From Ovis canadensis (taxonomy: Eukaryota; Chordata; Mammalia; Artiodactyla; Bovidae): a DNA stretch of 64,000 nt. The notes under the pieces are model-generated. The model searched no databases. It saw only the letters and a program-made list of their open reading frames with translations, and had not been told where the DNA came from. Each line of letters starts with the position of its first letter. The stretch's first letter is position 1. The stretch is from NCBI RefSeq assembly GCF_042477335.2, contig NC_091262.1, forward strand, positions 73,828,001 to 73,892,000, given 5' to 3'. A program made the translations under genes and the position numbers. Positions 12,400-23,225 of the stretch are shown piece by piece.

Positions 12400-13350
12400 A
12401 GATACTGGGATGAGGCTCAGAGAGGCGGAGAAGCTTGCCCAAGGCTGCACAGCTCCGGGGATTCTGAATGAAACCAGTCCTGCCTGCGAGTGCGACTTCC
12501 CCTTCCCACCGCGGGTGCGGGGATCTCTCAGGCAGGCACTACGGAGCGAGCTCGCGGTGGCCGGGAGCGGGTATTCCTGCCGGCGTTCACCGCCCGGGTC
12601 GGGGACAAGCGGCGCAGTGACAGGTCCGCTTGCCCCAGGCGGAGGCAGAATGAAGACTGGAGGCGGCGCCCGACCCCGCGGGGACGTGCTGCCCGGGGCT
12701 TACGGGCTGCTCCTTCGGGGAGGGTCGGGGAGCGAAAACGTTCGGGGATTTCGCAGGCGGCAGGGAACGGTTGGGTTTAAACTAAAAATACGCGCCCGCC
12801 CGCAGCTGTCACAGCACGGCCCCCGCCCCCGCGCCCCGACGCGCCTCTCCAGGTCCCCTTGACGTTCGGCGATCACGATTCCTGGCGTGGGGTTGGTGAG
12901 GGGGGTCACCAGGGCTGGGCCGGGGTGGGTGTTGAGGATCCGACCCTCCGGTCCCTGTTCTGGTCCCCCGGCCCCACGCCACTTACCCGGACTGGAGCTT
13001 GCAGGAGCGCGGCGCCGCGGGCAGTCCGGGCGGAGCCACCCTCCTCCTCCCTGCGTCCCGGGCGGCTCCGGAGCGGGGCGGGGCCGGGGCGGGGCCCGGA
13101 CACGCCCCCGCCCCGCCCAGTCCCCTCCGGACCCGCCACGCGAGCCGCCCCCAGGGCCCTGCCGAGGCGGCTGGGCAGGCAAGAAAGAGGCGCGCGGCGA
13201 TCCGCGCGCTCGGCGGAGGGCCCGGGGGCCCGGGCTCAGCTCGGCGGGAGCCTTCGCAGACCCCCTCCCCGGGCGTGCAGGGGAAGAGAGCACTGTCATG
13301 GGGACTCCCGACTCTCACCCCTGGTCACGCGCCCAGGGCTGCCCTCTCCC
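12400..13350. promoter_or_regulatory. CpG island, probable 5'-most SYNE3 promoter
   Basis: About 950 bases of very high GC with dense CpG, abruptly different from both flanks. It has GC boxes (GGGGCGGGG repeats near 13073-13100), no TATA box, and no protein with recognisable domains in any frame despite several long open frames. Synteny knowledge: in human, SYNE3 (nesprin-3) is transcribed away from GLRX5 and its most distal start lies some 18 kb upstream of GLRX5; here the island lies about 20 kb upstream. The name is an inference; the island itself is plain. Confidence 0.7.
12987..13150 (-). ncRNA. Candidate non-coding first exon, SYNE3 5' UTR
   Basis: On the minus strand a near-perfect splice donor, CCGG/GTAAGT, sits inside the CpG island (GTAAGT is plus 12981-12986). 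The exon ends at plus 12987 and its start is guessed at about 13150. There is no SYNE3 coding sequence in the window, as expected if the next exon lies to the left of position 1. If correct, 1-12980 is SYNE3 intron 1. Confidence 0.45.
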
Positions 13351-14105
13351 TCTCGGGAGCCGCCCTGAGTCCTGGCCACCTTCCTGCCTCCGCCTGGGTC
13401 TCATCCTTAGAGACGGTGCGGAGCTGCCGAATTCCTCTGTGCGCCTAGCCTTAGGGAGGGGGTTGGGGGCCTGGTGGGTCTTGCCCTCTCTGAGCCGAGG
13501 TGGGGGCAAAGGCTGGGACAACCCCCTCCCGGAGGCGCGAAATCCAAGGAGGAAGTGACACCTATCAACCAGCCTGACGGTGGGGGCGCCCCATCCGGCC
13601 CCTCCCACTCCACCGTCCCGGGAGCCTCCAAGCCAGGGATGTTCCCGCCCCAGGCTCCGGTGGGAGGACCCCAGGATACCGAGGGGAGGCGATGGGGGCT
13701 GAGTCACCAGGAATGTGAATCCCGCCCGTGATCGACCTCCCACAGACCCCCAGGTCCACGAATGTGCTCTCCTCGGCCTCCCCGTGCGCCCCGCCCCTCC
13801 AGCGGACACTTCCTCCGACGCTTCTGCGAATCCCAGATCCAGGGACTCCCAGCTCTTTAACCTCTTAAATCTTATCCGCCTTTGCCTTTGTGCTCCCAGC
13901 ACTTGCAGGCCTTTGGACCGTCCTCCCCGCCAGCGCTGATCTTTGTCAAAGTAGTAATTAGAGGCTTGCGCGAGAGGTTCCGTTTCCTTTGAATGGAGAT
14001 GAAAGCGACTCACGTGAAGGATACAACTTGCAGAACCCTTGTACCACGTGAACTCCAGTCTTCACAATTTAGGTGTGGCTGCGCCCATTCTGCAGATGAA
14101 GAGTT
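13351..14105. other. Shore of the CpG island, unique sequence
   Basis: GC-rich but with falling CpG density. Long open frames here have no recognisable domain. No repeat identified. Confidence 0.4.
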
Positions 14106-14985
14106 AGGTGGTTGTTCTTCAGTCCCTCAGTCTATTCCGGCTCTTTGCGACTCCATGGACTGCAGCAGGCCAGGCTCCCCTGTCCTTCGCTATCTCTGGG
14201 AGCTTGCTCAAACTCATGTCCACTGAGTTGGTGATGCCATCCAACCATCTCATCCTCTGTCATCCCATTCTCCTCCGGCCTTCAATGTTTCCCAGCATCA
14301 AGGTCTTTTCCAACAAGTCAGCTCTTCGAATCAGATGACCACAGTATTGGCGCTTCAGCTTCAGCATCAGTCCTTCCAATAAATATTCAGGCTTGATTTC
14401 CTTTAGGATTAGGGCTTCCCCGGTGGCTCAGAGTCTGCCTGCAATGTGGGAGACCCCGGTTCGAGCCCTGGGTCAGGAAGATCCCCTGGAGAAGGAAATG
14501 GCAACCCACCCCAGTACTCTTGCTTGGAAAATCCCATGGATGGAGGAGCCTGGCAGGCTACAGTCCACAGGGTTGCAAAGAGTAGGACACAACTGAGCGA
14601 CTTCACTCACTCTTCCTTTAGGATTGACTGGTTGGATCTCCTTGCTGTCCAAGGAACTCTCAAGAGTCTCCTCCAGCACCACAGTTCAAAGGCATCAGTT
14701 CTTTGGCGCTCAGCCTTTTTTCTTGTCCAGCTCTCACATCCGTACATGACTACTGGAAAAACCATAGCTTTGACTAGACGGACCTTTATACGGACCTTTG
14801 TAGTCAAAGTAATGTCTCTGCTTTTTAATATGCTGTCTAGGTTGGTCATAGCTTTTCTTCCAAGGAGTAAGCATCTTTTAATTTCATGGCTGCAGTCACC
14901 ATCTGCAGTGATTTTGGGGCCCAAGAAAATAAAGTCTGTCACTGTTTTACTGTTTCCATTGTTTCCCCATCTATTTGCCATGAAG
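14106..14985 (-). mobile_element. BovB LINE 3' fragment, antisense, split by a SINE
   Basis: Two BovB segments, 14106-14397 and 14626-14985. Minus-strand translation of the second gives the C-terminal part of the RTE reverse-transcriptase ORF (motifs KAMVFPVVMYGCESW, FELWCWRRLLRVPWTARRSN) with defects. A Bov-tA interrupts the copy at 14411-14612. Confidence 0.93.
14411..14612 (+). mobile_element. Bov-tA SINE nested in BovB
   Basis: Full element from AGGGCTTCCCCGGTGGCTC to GGACACAACTGAGCGACTTC. It is bounded by an exact 13-bp target-site duplication TTCCTTTAGGATT at 14398-14410 and 14613-14625. Confidence 0.95.
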
Positions 14986-15133
14986 TGACGGTAACTGTCC
15001 CAAATCTAAGGCTTCCCCGAGGGTGTTTTCCTCTTTTGGTTCCTTAGTGAGGCTGATAGGCTCTCTATCAATGTTTGTTGAATAAATCAGTGTAGAAATC
15101 AGTGTCCTAAGATTAAATTGTAAAGCAAGACCA

Positions 15134-15160
15134 GTGTGTGTGTGTGTATGTGTGTGTGTT
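15134..15160. repeat. (TG)n microsatellite
   Basis: Dinucleotide run with one interruption. Confidence 0.9.
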
Positions 15161-15893
15161 TTCCAAATGGAGGGCAAGGCAAATTGTTTTCCAAATGCCA
15201 AAGCTCAAGAGTTAAGGCTGGGTTAACTAGCCTGAGTTAAATGCCTGAGTGTCAGCCACACCTCCTACTCAGAACCCATTTACTAAGTTGTAATTATTCA
15301 CAGGGTCAGAGGAGATACACACAAAGGGCCTCTTTCATCCTTGCCCTTCGATTATTCTAGATGTCCAATTGTGTTTCCTATTATCACCCTGACTCCTGTG
15401 GGGTGCTACCACAGGCTTTGGGATTACAGCAGTCTAGCTGAAGGTACAGACGGCGTTCAACAATTATTACAATCCTGGGCATCTGGAAAATGTGCTTTGC
15501 TTTCCCAATGCTTCCACATGTATCTCCTCGTTAAATCTCTGCGAGGATCCTTGCCGTAAGTTACGAAAAGTTTAATGAGTTCTCTTCTGATGGAAAGAGG
15601 TCAGGTGATTTGCGCCAGGAGGATGAAGACAGCTCTGACAACACTCCTGAAAGGTTGAAGCTGAGAGACGGTTTGGTTTGTTGCACTGGGGAGCCGAAAG
15701 CTCAGGCTCTGGTGCCAAACTGCCCAAGTTTGCAACTTTCAGCTCATTACTCAACCTTGGTTTCCTTTTCTGTTAAGTGGGTCTAATAATAGCCAGCTCT
15801 CTTGAATGGTTTTGCGCTTGGTATTGTGAGCACCCAGCTCACATGAACTGTTCTGGGGGCCGTAAGCTCAGGATGGTTCCTGGCAGACAGCTA
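15161..15893. other. Non-coding block with a MIR
   Basis: MIR-like at 15695-15860 (CTGGTGCCAAACTGCCCAAG, CTCAACCTTGGTTTCC). No gene supported. Confidence 0.5.
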
Positions 15894-15897
15894 TTCA

Positions 15898-16028
15898 GTC
15901 TTTTTGTTTGTTTGTTTGTATTCTGAGCCACAGGGCTTGTGGGATCTTAGTTCCTGAAAGGGGTTGAACCCAGGCCCTCAGCCATGGAAGTGCAGAATCT
16001 TTACCACTGGACTGCCAGGGAATTCCCT
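15898..16028 (-). mobile_element. CHR-type SINE, antisense
   Basis: Starts with a (TTTG)n tail, includes TTGAACCCAGGCCCTC and ends ACTGGACTGCCAGGGAATTC. Confidence 0.85.
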
Positions 16029-17225
16029 ATTCAGTGTTTCATCAGACATTTCCTGAGCACTACTACGGGTTAGCCCATAGGAATATGGAGAAGGATGAGT
16101 CAAGGACGGTCACCTGGAAGGAGGTCACAGGGCAGGGATTCTATGTCCAAGGGGCTGTCGCCTGAACAGGGTAGCGTGGTATAGAGACAGACTGTCCCTC
16201 TCACTACAGAGCATCAGCCAAAGCTGAGAGACCCAAATCCCAGGCCCAGTTCTGCTGCTTGACTGAGGGAACCTTAGCAAGTAACATTGTAGGACCTTAT
16301 TTTCCCATCTGTTAAATGGGGATAGCAATAATATTTCATAGGCAAGAACATATGAGATTAAAATATTTTATAAACTGCAAAATACCATGCAGATATTACT
16401 AGTTTTATTATTATTATTAGCTTTAGCTTTACAGGGCTTAGTGCTTTTCGGGATAGTTTACTGTTGCTTTCTTTAAGCCTGACAAAAATGAGACCCTCCT
16501 TTTTGTTCATTCTCTGGCAAACTTAGGCCACTTCAAACAGTGCCTATGGAAGGGGAAAAAGTTGAGTAAGCAATATAGAAGAACAGGGGAGTTTGCAAGT
16601 AGGAAGGCTATAAAAACTTCAACTCATTTGTCTTTTCAGCATTACCCACTGCTACAGAAAAGATTGAAGCTTATCTGGAAAGAAAATTCTGGCAAAGACG
16701 ACGGGAGAGCCCCTGTGCGGTCTCTGGAGTAGAGTACAGGAAGCCCCACCCAGGCCTGCCTTTCAGAAGTGGCCCAGAGAGGGAACCACAAGGAGGCCCT
16801 AAAATGATGCCTTTTGGAAATTCTGACTCATTTGGCGGTGGGGGTTATTTATGCCACGTTCAAAAGGTCTCCTGAGGAGTGAAATATTGACTGTTCTTCC
16901 GCCATGTCTCTCCCCTGTGGCCAGCGTCTCCACCGCTGCGCACCCAGAAGCAGGGGCCAGTTTCAAAAGCCTAGAGAGGTTACTCAGTTTTGTTTCAAAT
17001 TTGTCTCAGCTCGCTAACTGCGACAGCGATCCTGTACAAGTCTTATTTTGTGTGATTCTTAGTTGTTTGTGTGGTCAATCTCTACAGAAAGAGTACAACA
17101 AAAGCTGGAATGAGTCTTCTGGCGAATCCAAACCCTTGTGTGCGAGTGGGTAAACTGAGGCAAGAGGACAGGAAGGACGGACCTACCTATACAGTCCCAA
17201 GGGTGGTAACTGGTGTTCTGGAGAT
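16029..17225. other. Non-coding block with a MIR and a possible conserved unique segment
   Basis: MIR-like at 16225-16400 (TTATTTTCCCATCTGTTAAA). The stretch 16600-17200 is unique-looking, with a few CpGs and no identifiable frame. Confidence 0.45.
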
Positions 17226-17228
17226 TAT

Positions 17229-17335
17229 GATCCCTTTGGCCTGGAGAATTCCGTGGACTTTATAGGCCATGGGGTCGCAAAGAGTCGACACGACTGAGCG
17301 CCTTTCACCTTACCCTTTCACTTTGTCTCATGTCT
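17229..17335 (+). mobile_element. Bov-tA SINE 3' fragment
   Basis: CCTGGAGAATTCCGTGGAC through GTCGACACGACTGAGCGCC. Confidence 0.8.
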
Positions 17336-17920
17336 AGGCTGGGGGATCCATCCCTTTCCATCCCCTCCCCCTTAGCAAGGACTCACGTTAGTGCTGCTGG
17401 CTGAGCATAGATGGAAAGCTTGCGCTGGGGTAGCCATTTCCGGGACGCCTCATCAGAGATTGGGCATGGAAAGCTGGTTCTCATTCCGGCTCTGCTGGCA
17501 GCTGCTTCTTTCTTTGTTTCCTCCTTTGCCACTCCTCCAAGCGTTAGTCTGTCTTTCCCCCCTCCAGGCCTCCCGTGTGCTGGTAGGGGGGTGAGCGGAC
17601 CCCCCAACACAGTTTGTTCACCTCTCCAAGTAGTCTGCCTTCCCCACTGGCAGCTGGGCCACCCCATAACTGAGTAAGCTCGGGAACCGAAGTAGTTCAG
17701 ACTGTTCTTCCAGATGCACGAATTGGGGTGCTTTTATAAAAGTAAAATACAACGTGTACTGGAAGCAAGGACTGGATTCTGGGATGACTGGGTTCTAGCC
17801 CTTGTAGATGTTCAGTAGCTGTGTAACTTCGGGTCATATCTGAGTCTCTGACTCTGTGAAATGGGAGAACTGGAAAAGATCATCTCTAAGTTACTCCTCC
17901 CAGTTTAGAAAATGATGTGA
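17336..17920. other. Non-coding block
   Basis: MIR-like at 17765-17885. No gene supported. Confidence 0.4.
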
Positions 17921-17921
17921 A

Positions 17922-18175
17922 TCTTTTTATTTTTTAATTGATTCATTTATTTGGCGGTGTTGGGTCTTAGTGGCAGCATGAGGGATCTTTGGTTGCGGCA
18001 CACAGATTCTCCAGTTGTGGCAAGCGGACTCTGGAGCTTGGGGCTCAGCAGTGGCAGCGTGTGGACTTAGCTGCTCCCCAGCATGTGGGATCTTAGCTTC
18101 CCAACCAGGGGTCAAACCCACATCCCCTGTAGTGCAAAGTGGATTCTCAACCACTGGACCATCAGGGAAGTCCCC
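17922..18175 (-). mobile_element. CHR-type SINE, long antisense copy
   Basis: Long form with tail TTTATTTGGCGGTGTTGGG, body with TCTCCAGTTGTGGCAAGC, and head ACTGGACCATCAGGGAAGTC. Confidence 0.85.
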
Positions 18176-18399
18176 AGATAATATGCATCTTGATTGTACT
18201 GGATAATAGTACCATTCAGCATGGCTATTAAACACTACTATTATCTTACACTAAAGCATAAGTAATTATAGAAATAAACACGTTAAGCTAAAATTGACAA
18301 ACTTTATTCTTAACAAAATAAAATCCTTCTGAAAGAGCCTGGCCATATTCCTCTCATCAGTGGGCAAGCCAATCTTTTCTCTCTGCTTTTCGCTTAAGG

Positions 18400-19000
18400 A
18401 ACACCTTACGTGGTTTTATTTTGTTTTACAATTACATGAGGTAATTGTGGATTATGCAGTTGTAACAGGTTCTACAGAGAAAGTCCTCCGCACCTTTTAC
18501 TGAGTTTCCTGCAATGGCAACATCTTGCGAGAGTAGCTAATACAGTATCACAACTAGGATATTGACACTGACATCAAGATGCAGAGCATTTCCATGACGA
18601 CAAGGATCTTTCCTGCTGCTCCTGCCTCCTGGCCCCATCCCCTCCTGCACCCCTGGCAACCACTGACCTGTTCTCATTTTTATAGTTCTGCCATTTCCAG
18701 GATATTATACAAATGGAATCATAAAGTGTGTAATCTTTGGGAACTGGCTATTTTCACTCAGCATAATTCACTGGTGATTCATCCAGGTTGTTGCTGTATT
18801 AAGAATCCACATCTCTTTATTGCTGAGTCTTATTCCATAGTATAAATGGACCATAGCTCATCTAACCATTTACCTGTTGAAGGACATCAAGGTGGCCTCT
18901 AGTTTGGGGCTATTTTGAATAAAGCAGCTATGAACATTTAGTACAGCTTTTCATGTCAATGTAAGTCTTCACACTTTTAAGTTTTAACTGGTATGGTACC
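18400..19000 (-). mobile_element. Old L1 3' fragment, antisense
   Basis: Diverged L1 antisense phrases: AATGGAATCATAAAGTGTG, ATTTTCACTCAGCATAATTC, TTGCTGAGTCTTATTCCATA, AATAAAGCAGCTATGAACAT. Confidence 0.75.
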
Positions 19001-19454
19001 TGTACACAGTACCACACCACCAATTTCTGTCCCATTTATTATAGTGATGAACATACTCCAAAGATGTTGAAGTGTCTAGTGATTGCCCAGAACCAGGCTG
19101 TGAGTTGAGGAAATTCAACAAAAGCAAACTACATGGTTCCTAACATTAGGAATTTGCAACCTATTGTGGCAGCAACAATAAAACTGAAACAAATAAGTAA
19201 CATTGAAATAACAAGACAGCATCGCATAGATGCTCGATGGCAGGGTTCAGAATTGGCTCTTACAAGAATCCAGAAATGGGAGAGAAGAGTGAAGGCTCGT
19301 GTGTTTGGGCCAGGGCGTTGTGGATAAGGTGAGATGTGAGTTACATCTTGAATGATGGAGAACAGTAACAATATTTAGCATTTATTAAGGGATTTCTACG
19401 TGCCAAGCACTGTCCTAAACCTTTATACTTATATTAACTCATTTAGTCCTCATC
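19001..19454. other. Non-coding block
   Basis: A MIR-like antisense patch at 19370-19450. Otherwise unremarkable. Confidence 0.4.
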
Positions 19455-19466
19455 AAGGTCAGTCAG

Positions 19467-19675
19467 GGCTTCCCTGGTGGCTCAGATGGTAAAGCATCTG
19501 CCTGCAATGCAGAAGACCCAGGTTCGATTCCTGGGATGGGAAGATCCCCTGGAGAAGGAAATGGCAACCCACTCCAGCACTCTTGCCTGGAAAATCCCAT
19601 GGACGGAGGAGCCTGGTGGGCTACAGTCCATGGGGTCACAAAGAGTCAGACACGACTGAACGACTGCACTTCACT
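19467..19675 (+). mobile_element. Bov-tA SINE, full length with TSD
   Basis: GGCTTCCCTGGTGGCTCAG to ACACGACTGAACGACTGC. A 12-bp duplication AAGGTCAGTCAG flanks it at 19455-19466 and 19676-19687. It abuts the BovB copy to its right. Confidence 0.95.
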
Positions 19676-19687
19676 AAGGTCAGTCAG

Positions 19688-20605
19688 TCAGTCAGTCCAG
19701 TCACTCAGTCGTGTCCGACTCTCTGCGACCCCATGAATCGGAGCACTCCAGGCCTCACTGTCCATCACCAACTCCCGGGGTTCACTCAAACTCATGTCCA
19801 TCGAGTCGGTGATGCCATCCAGCCATCTCGTCCTCTGTCATCCCCTTCTCCTCCTGCCCCCAATCCTTCCCAGCATCAGAGTCTTTTACAATGAGTCAAC
19901 CCTTCGCATGAGGTGGCCAAAGTACTGGAGTTTCAGCTTTAGCATGAGTCCTTCCAATGAGTACCCAGGACTGATCTCCTTTAGGATGGACTGGTTGGAT
20001 CTCCTTGCAGTCCAAGGGACTCTCAGGAGTCTTTTCCAACACCACAGTTCAAAAGCATCAATTCTTTGGCGCTCAGCTTTCTTCACAGTCCAACTCTCAC
20101 ATCCATACATGACCACTGGAAAAACCATAGCCTTGACTAGACGGACCTTTGTTGGCAAAGTAATGTCTGTGCTTTTTAATATGCTGTCTAGGTTGGCCAT
20201 AACTTTCCTTCTAAGTAGTAAGCGTCTTTTAATTTCATGGCTGCAGTCACCATCTGCAGTGATTTTGGAGCCCAAAAAAATAAAGTCTGACACTGTTTCC
20301 ACTGTCTCCCCATCTATTTGCCAAGAAGTGATGGGACCAGATGCCATGATCTTAGTCTCTGAATGTTGAGCGTTAAGCCAACTTTTTCACTCTCCACTTT
20401 CACTTTCATCAAGAGGCTCTTTAGTTCTTCACTTTCTGTCGTAAGGGTGGTGTCATCTGCATATCTGAGGCAATCTTGATTCCAGCTTGTGCTTCCTCCA
20501 GCCCAGTGTTTCTCATGATGTACTCTGCATATAAGTTAAATAAGCAGGGTGACAATATACAGCCTTGACACACTCCTTTTCCTGTTCAGAGCCAGTCTGT
20601 AGCTA
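19688..20605 (-). mobile_element. BovB LINE 3' fragment, antisense (longest in window)
   Basis: About 900 bases of BovB. The minus-strand frame 19886-20347 encodes the C-terminal 150 or so residues of the RTE ORF (SWQIDGETVETVSDFIFLG, VKAMVFPVVMYGCESWTVKK) before stops. Dead fragment: no endonuclease domain and most of the reverse transcriptase missing. Confidence 0.95.
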
Positions 20606-23008
20606 TTATTACCTAATTTTACAAATGAGGAAACATATCTATCATGAGGCTGCCCTGAGCTACAACCCAGGTACTGTTATGAATAACCACTCTAACTGTT
20701 CAGCTCACAATTCTTATGGATAACCACTGCCCCTACTGTCTGCCTGTTAGCAATAGTGGAGGGCCATTTTCTGGTCATGATTGAATTCCAATCTGTTTCT
20801 TAGGTTATGTTTTTACACAGAGCCACACAGAACCCCAAATCTTACAGCTCTGGCTCCATTAATGTGATGAGTTCCTTATGGGTCCACGTTATTGATGAGA
20901 AATTACTTTGTAAAGAATAGCAGCAGCCTCAGTAACAGAAGAGAAAGCCTGTGCGCAGTGCACGTGCTACAAGAGGGAGAGAACCAGCCTTGAGGTCTGC
21001 TGTGTGTGTGTGTGTGTGTGTGTCTATCGGTGTGTGCAAACAGCAGGGCCAAACCCTCCAGTCACATTGCTTACCTGCAGTGAGAAAAACATCGGAGCTT
21101 CAGCTTCGTACGTTCGGGGAAACTCGCAGGGCCGGCTGAGATCATTTCTGATAATGACTGTGGTTTTGTGTTCTCCGAACCGCTCTGTACCAGGAAAGTC
21201 ACAGCCACGCTCAGCGATTTCCTTGGTTGCTGAATAGGTGGGATGTGCGATTACTCTTCGTAAACAGACTTGACTGCTGCTCAGCCTTGCAGCTTCACTG
21301 TTTTGGCCTAAACAATGGCAGCACAACACTAGGAACCTGGTTCCTTTGTTCAGTTTTGTTTTGAAACCTAAATGCAACCTTTAGAATGTCAGTGTTGCCA
21401 ACCCAGGGGTGGTCGGGGGAGGGAGGGAGAAGGAGACGTGGGGAGGGGAGCCGTGGCAGAGGGGCGAGCTCACAGAGGGAAACCTCCTGACGTGGTACCT
21501 CTGGGGCTCAGCATCCCTTGGCTGGCTGGTCCAGGGTGGGCCATCTCCCCTCCTTTGTCTCCACATCCAGAAAATGGGGCCGCTTCCTGTCCCGACTTCC
21601 CTGTAGGATCTGTCCTCAGGACTGCAGAGAATAAGGGCCATGGGAATGTATTGCAAACTTGAGGTTCTGTGCAAGGGTGTGCTATCATGGGAAATGGAAT
21701 CCTCCCATGACTAGTCTTGCCAATCAGAGTTCACGACTGAGACCGACTCAGGAAGAGGCTGTGGGGAAGGAAGAATCTCCAGTAAGGAGGCAGAGAGAAC
21801 TTTTCGTGTTTTTGCCCCCGGGAGGCAGGGTTTTGAATTCTGCTGCCGTGTTCCCTCCTTGCTTTGGGCAGGCTTGGCTGTCCTGAACACGTGATAATAT
21901 TAGAGGTGCAGTGTAATAGGCAGCATGCCCAGGAAGCGGGGCTGCGGCGGTGGGGGGCAGGGGGACCTGCACCTGACTCAGGGCAGCCAGGCATTTGTGC
22001 CCTCTCCCATCAGACCATGCAAGCGGGCTGGGCTCTACTGGGGGAAGCCCACATCTGGGGCACAGCTGGCCCCTCTCCTGGACTGACAGAGGCTTGGGTC
22101 AAAGGTCCACACGCCTGTAAGAAACCTGTTGCTCTTGATGATAATTCTTGATGTTTTCCCAGCCGCGAAGGTCATTTTACCACAGAAGCCTCTTTCCATC
22201 AGATGTTAGAATCCTGCTCTGAGCTGGCCCCAGATACACGCCGAATGAACGCTTTTCAAACCAACCACCTCAAGTCCTTGCTGTGCATGAGGCCCAGCAC
22301 CCGGTCTGCAATCTTAAAAGAACTTTAATTCTCAATTTCTTTAACGCTGTTGGGATAGTCCACAGAGAAAAACAGCAAGGGTCACCAAATGCACCTCCTG
22401 GCTCTATAAAAGCCAGACTCGGGGGACAGAAGCAGCCCCCATAAATGGGCAGGAGAGAGAGCAACACACACCCTGTGTCCTTGGGTATTTACAAGCCCGG
22501 CTGGTGCAGCGCCAGTGGCATTAGTTCACCGGCTTCAGCAATCAAGGCTGTTTCATCACCCAAGCTGAAATATTTGTGTCACTGGTGAATCTGGGCAAAG
22601 GCCGAGACCCTGTCTGCTCAGTTTACAGTCTCTGAGACAGCCTGACACACAGGTGCACAGACACAACTCAGCCAGCAGACTCTAGAAATTCACTGGCCCA
22701 GCTCCGTCATGTTCCAGAGACTCAGAGGTTCGGGAGCTGCCCAAGGTCAGGGAACACAAGCCCTCCCTACCCCCGCCCCCCCATGGCTCAGCCCACAGCC
22801 ACGCTTACCTCCATTGCCAAACCCCGGGGACATCTGGGTTCTTACCTGGCCTCTCTTGTCGCTTCTGACTGCCCTGATGGGGCCTCTCTCCTGGAAGGAA
22901 GCTTGTTTCGCCTCTGGCCTCTTCTAGTCTTCAGGCCTATCCCTCCCTAACAGCATACATCTCCCAGCTTGCGTCGCTGGTTTTTCCCTTTTTTCTTGCT
23001 CTCTCTGC
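20606..23008. other. Non-coding, largely unique sequence with a (TG)n run
   Basis: Microsatellite (TG)n at 21000-21023. Bases 21060-21340 form a unique block with a possible minus-strand exon (see findings). No supported gene or repeat in 21350-23000. Confidence 0.45.
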
Positions 23009-23011
23009 CCA

Positions 23012-23225
23012 AATCTTTTTCTTTTTAATAACTTACTTTGGCTGCGCTGAGTCCTAGTTGCAGCACTCAGGATCCTGATCTTTGTTGTGGCATGCGAGAC
23101 TTTTTAGTTGTGGGGTGTGAACTCTCAGCTGCAGTGTGTAAGATCTAGTTCCCCAGGGATCAAACCCGGACCCCCTGCATCGGGAGCACGGAGTCTCGTA
23201 GCCACTGGACCACCAGGGAAGTCCC
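23012..23225 (-). mobile_element. CHR-type SINE, antisense
   Basis: CTTTGGCTGCGCTGAGTCC to ACTGGACCACCAGGGAAGTC. Similar CCCAAATCT(T/C)TTT sequences on both sides look like a target-site duplication. Confidence 0.88.

Noticed and set aside
1-12980. SYNE3 coding exons on the minus strand
   Set aside because: No minus-strand frame shows spectrin-repeat-like or KASH sequence, so only the non-coding first exon and intron are proposed.
12700-14013. Several 150-230-residue frames around the 13-kb CpG island
   Set aside because: GC-rich DNA lacks stop codons by chance; the products are low-complexity Pro/Gly/Arg/Ala with no recognised fold.
19500-19540. tRNA-like A and B box sequences in many SINEs
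   Set aside because: They are the tRNA-derived heads of Bov-tA and CHR elements; none folds as a complete tRNA with an acceptor stem.
19886-20347. 153-residue minus-strand reverse-transcriptase-like frame
   Set aside because: Recognisable as the C-terminal part of the BovB ORF only. It is a dead 5'-truncated LINE, so it is annotated as a mobile element and not as a gene.
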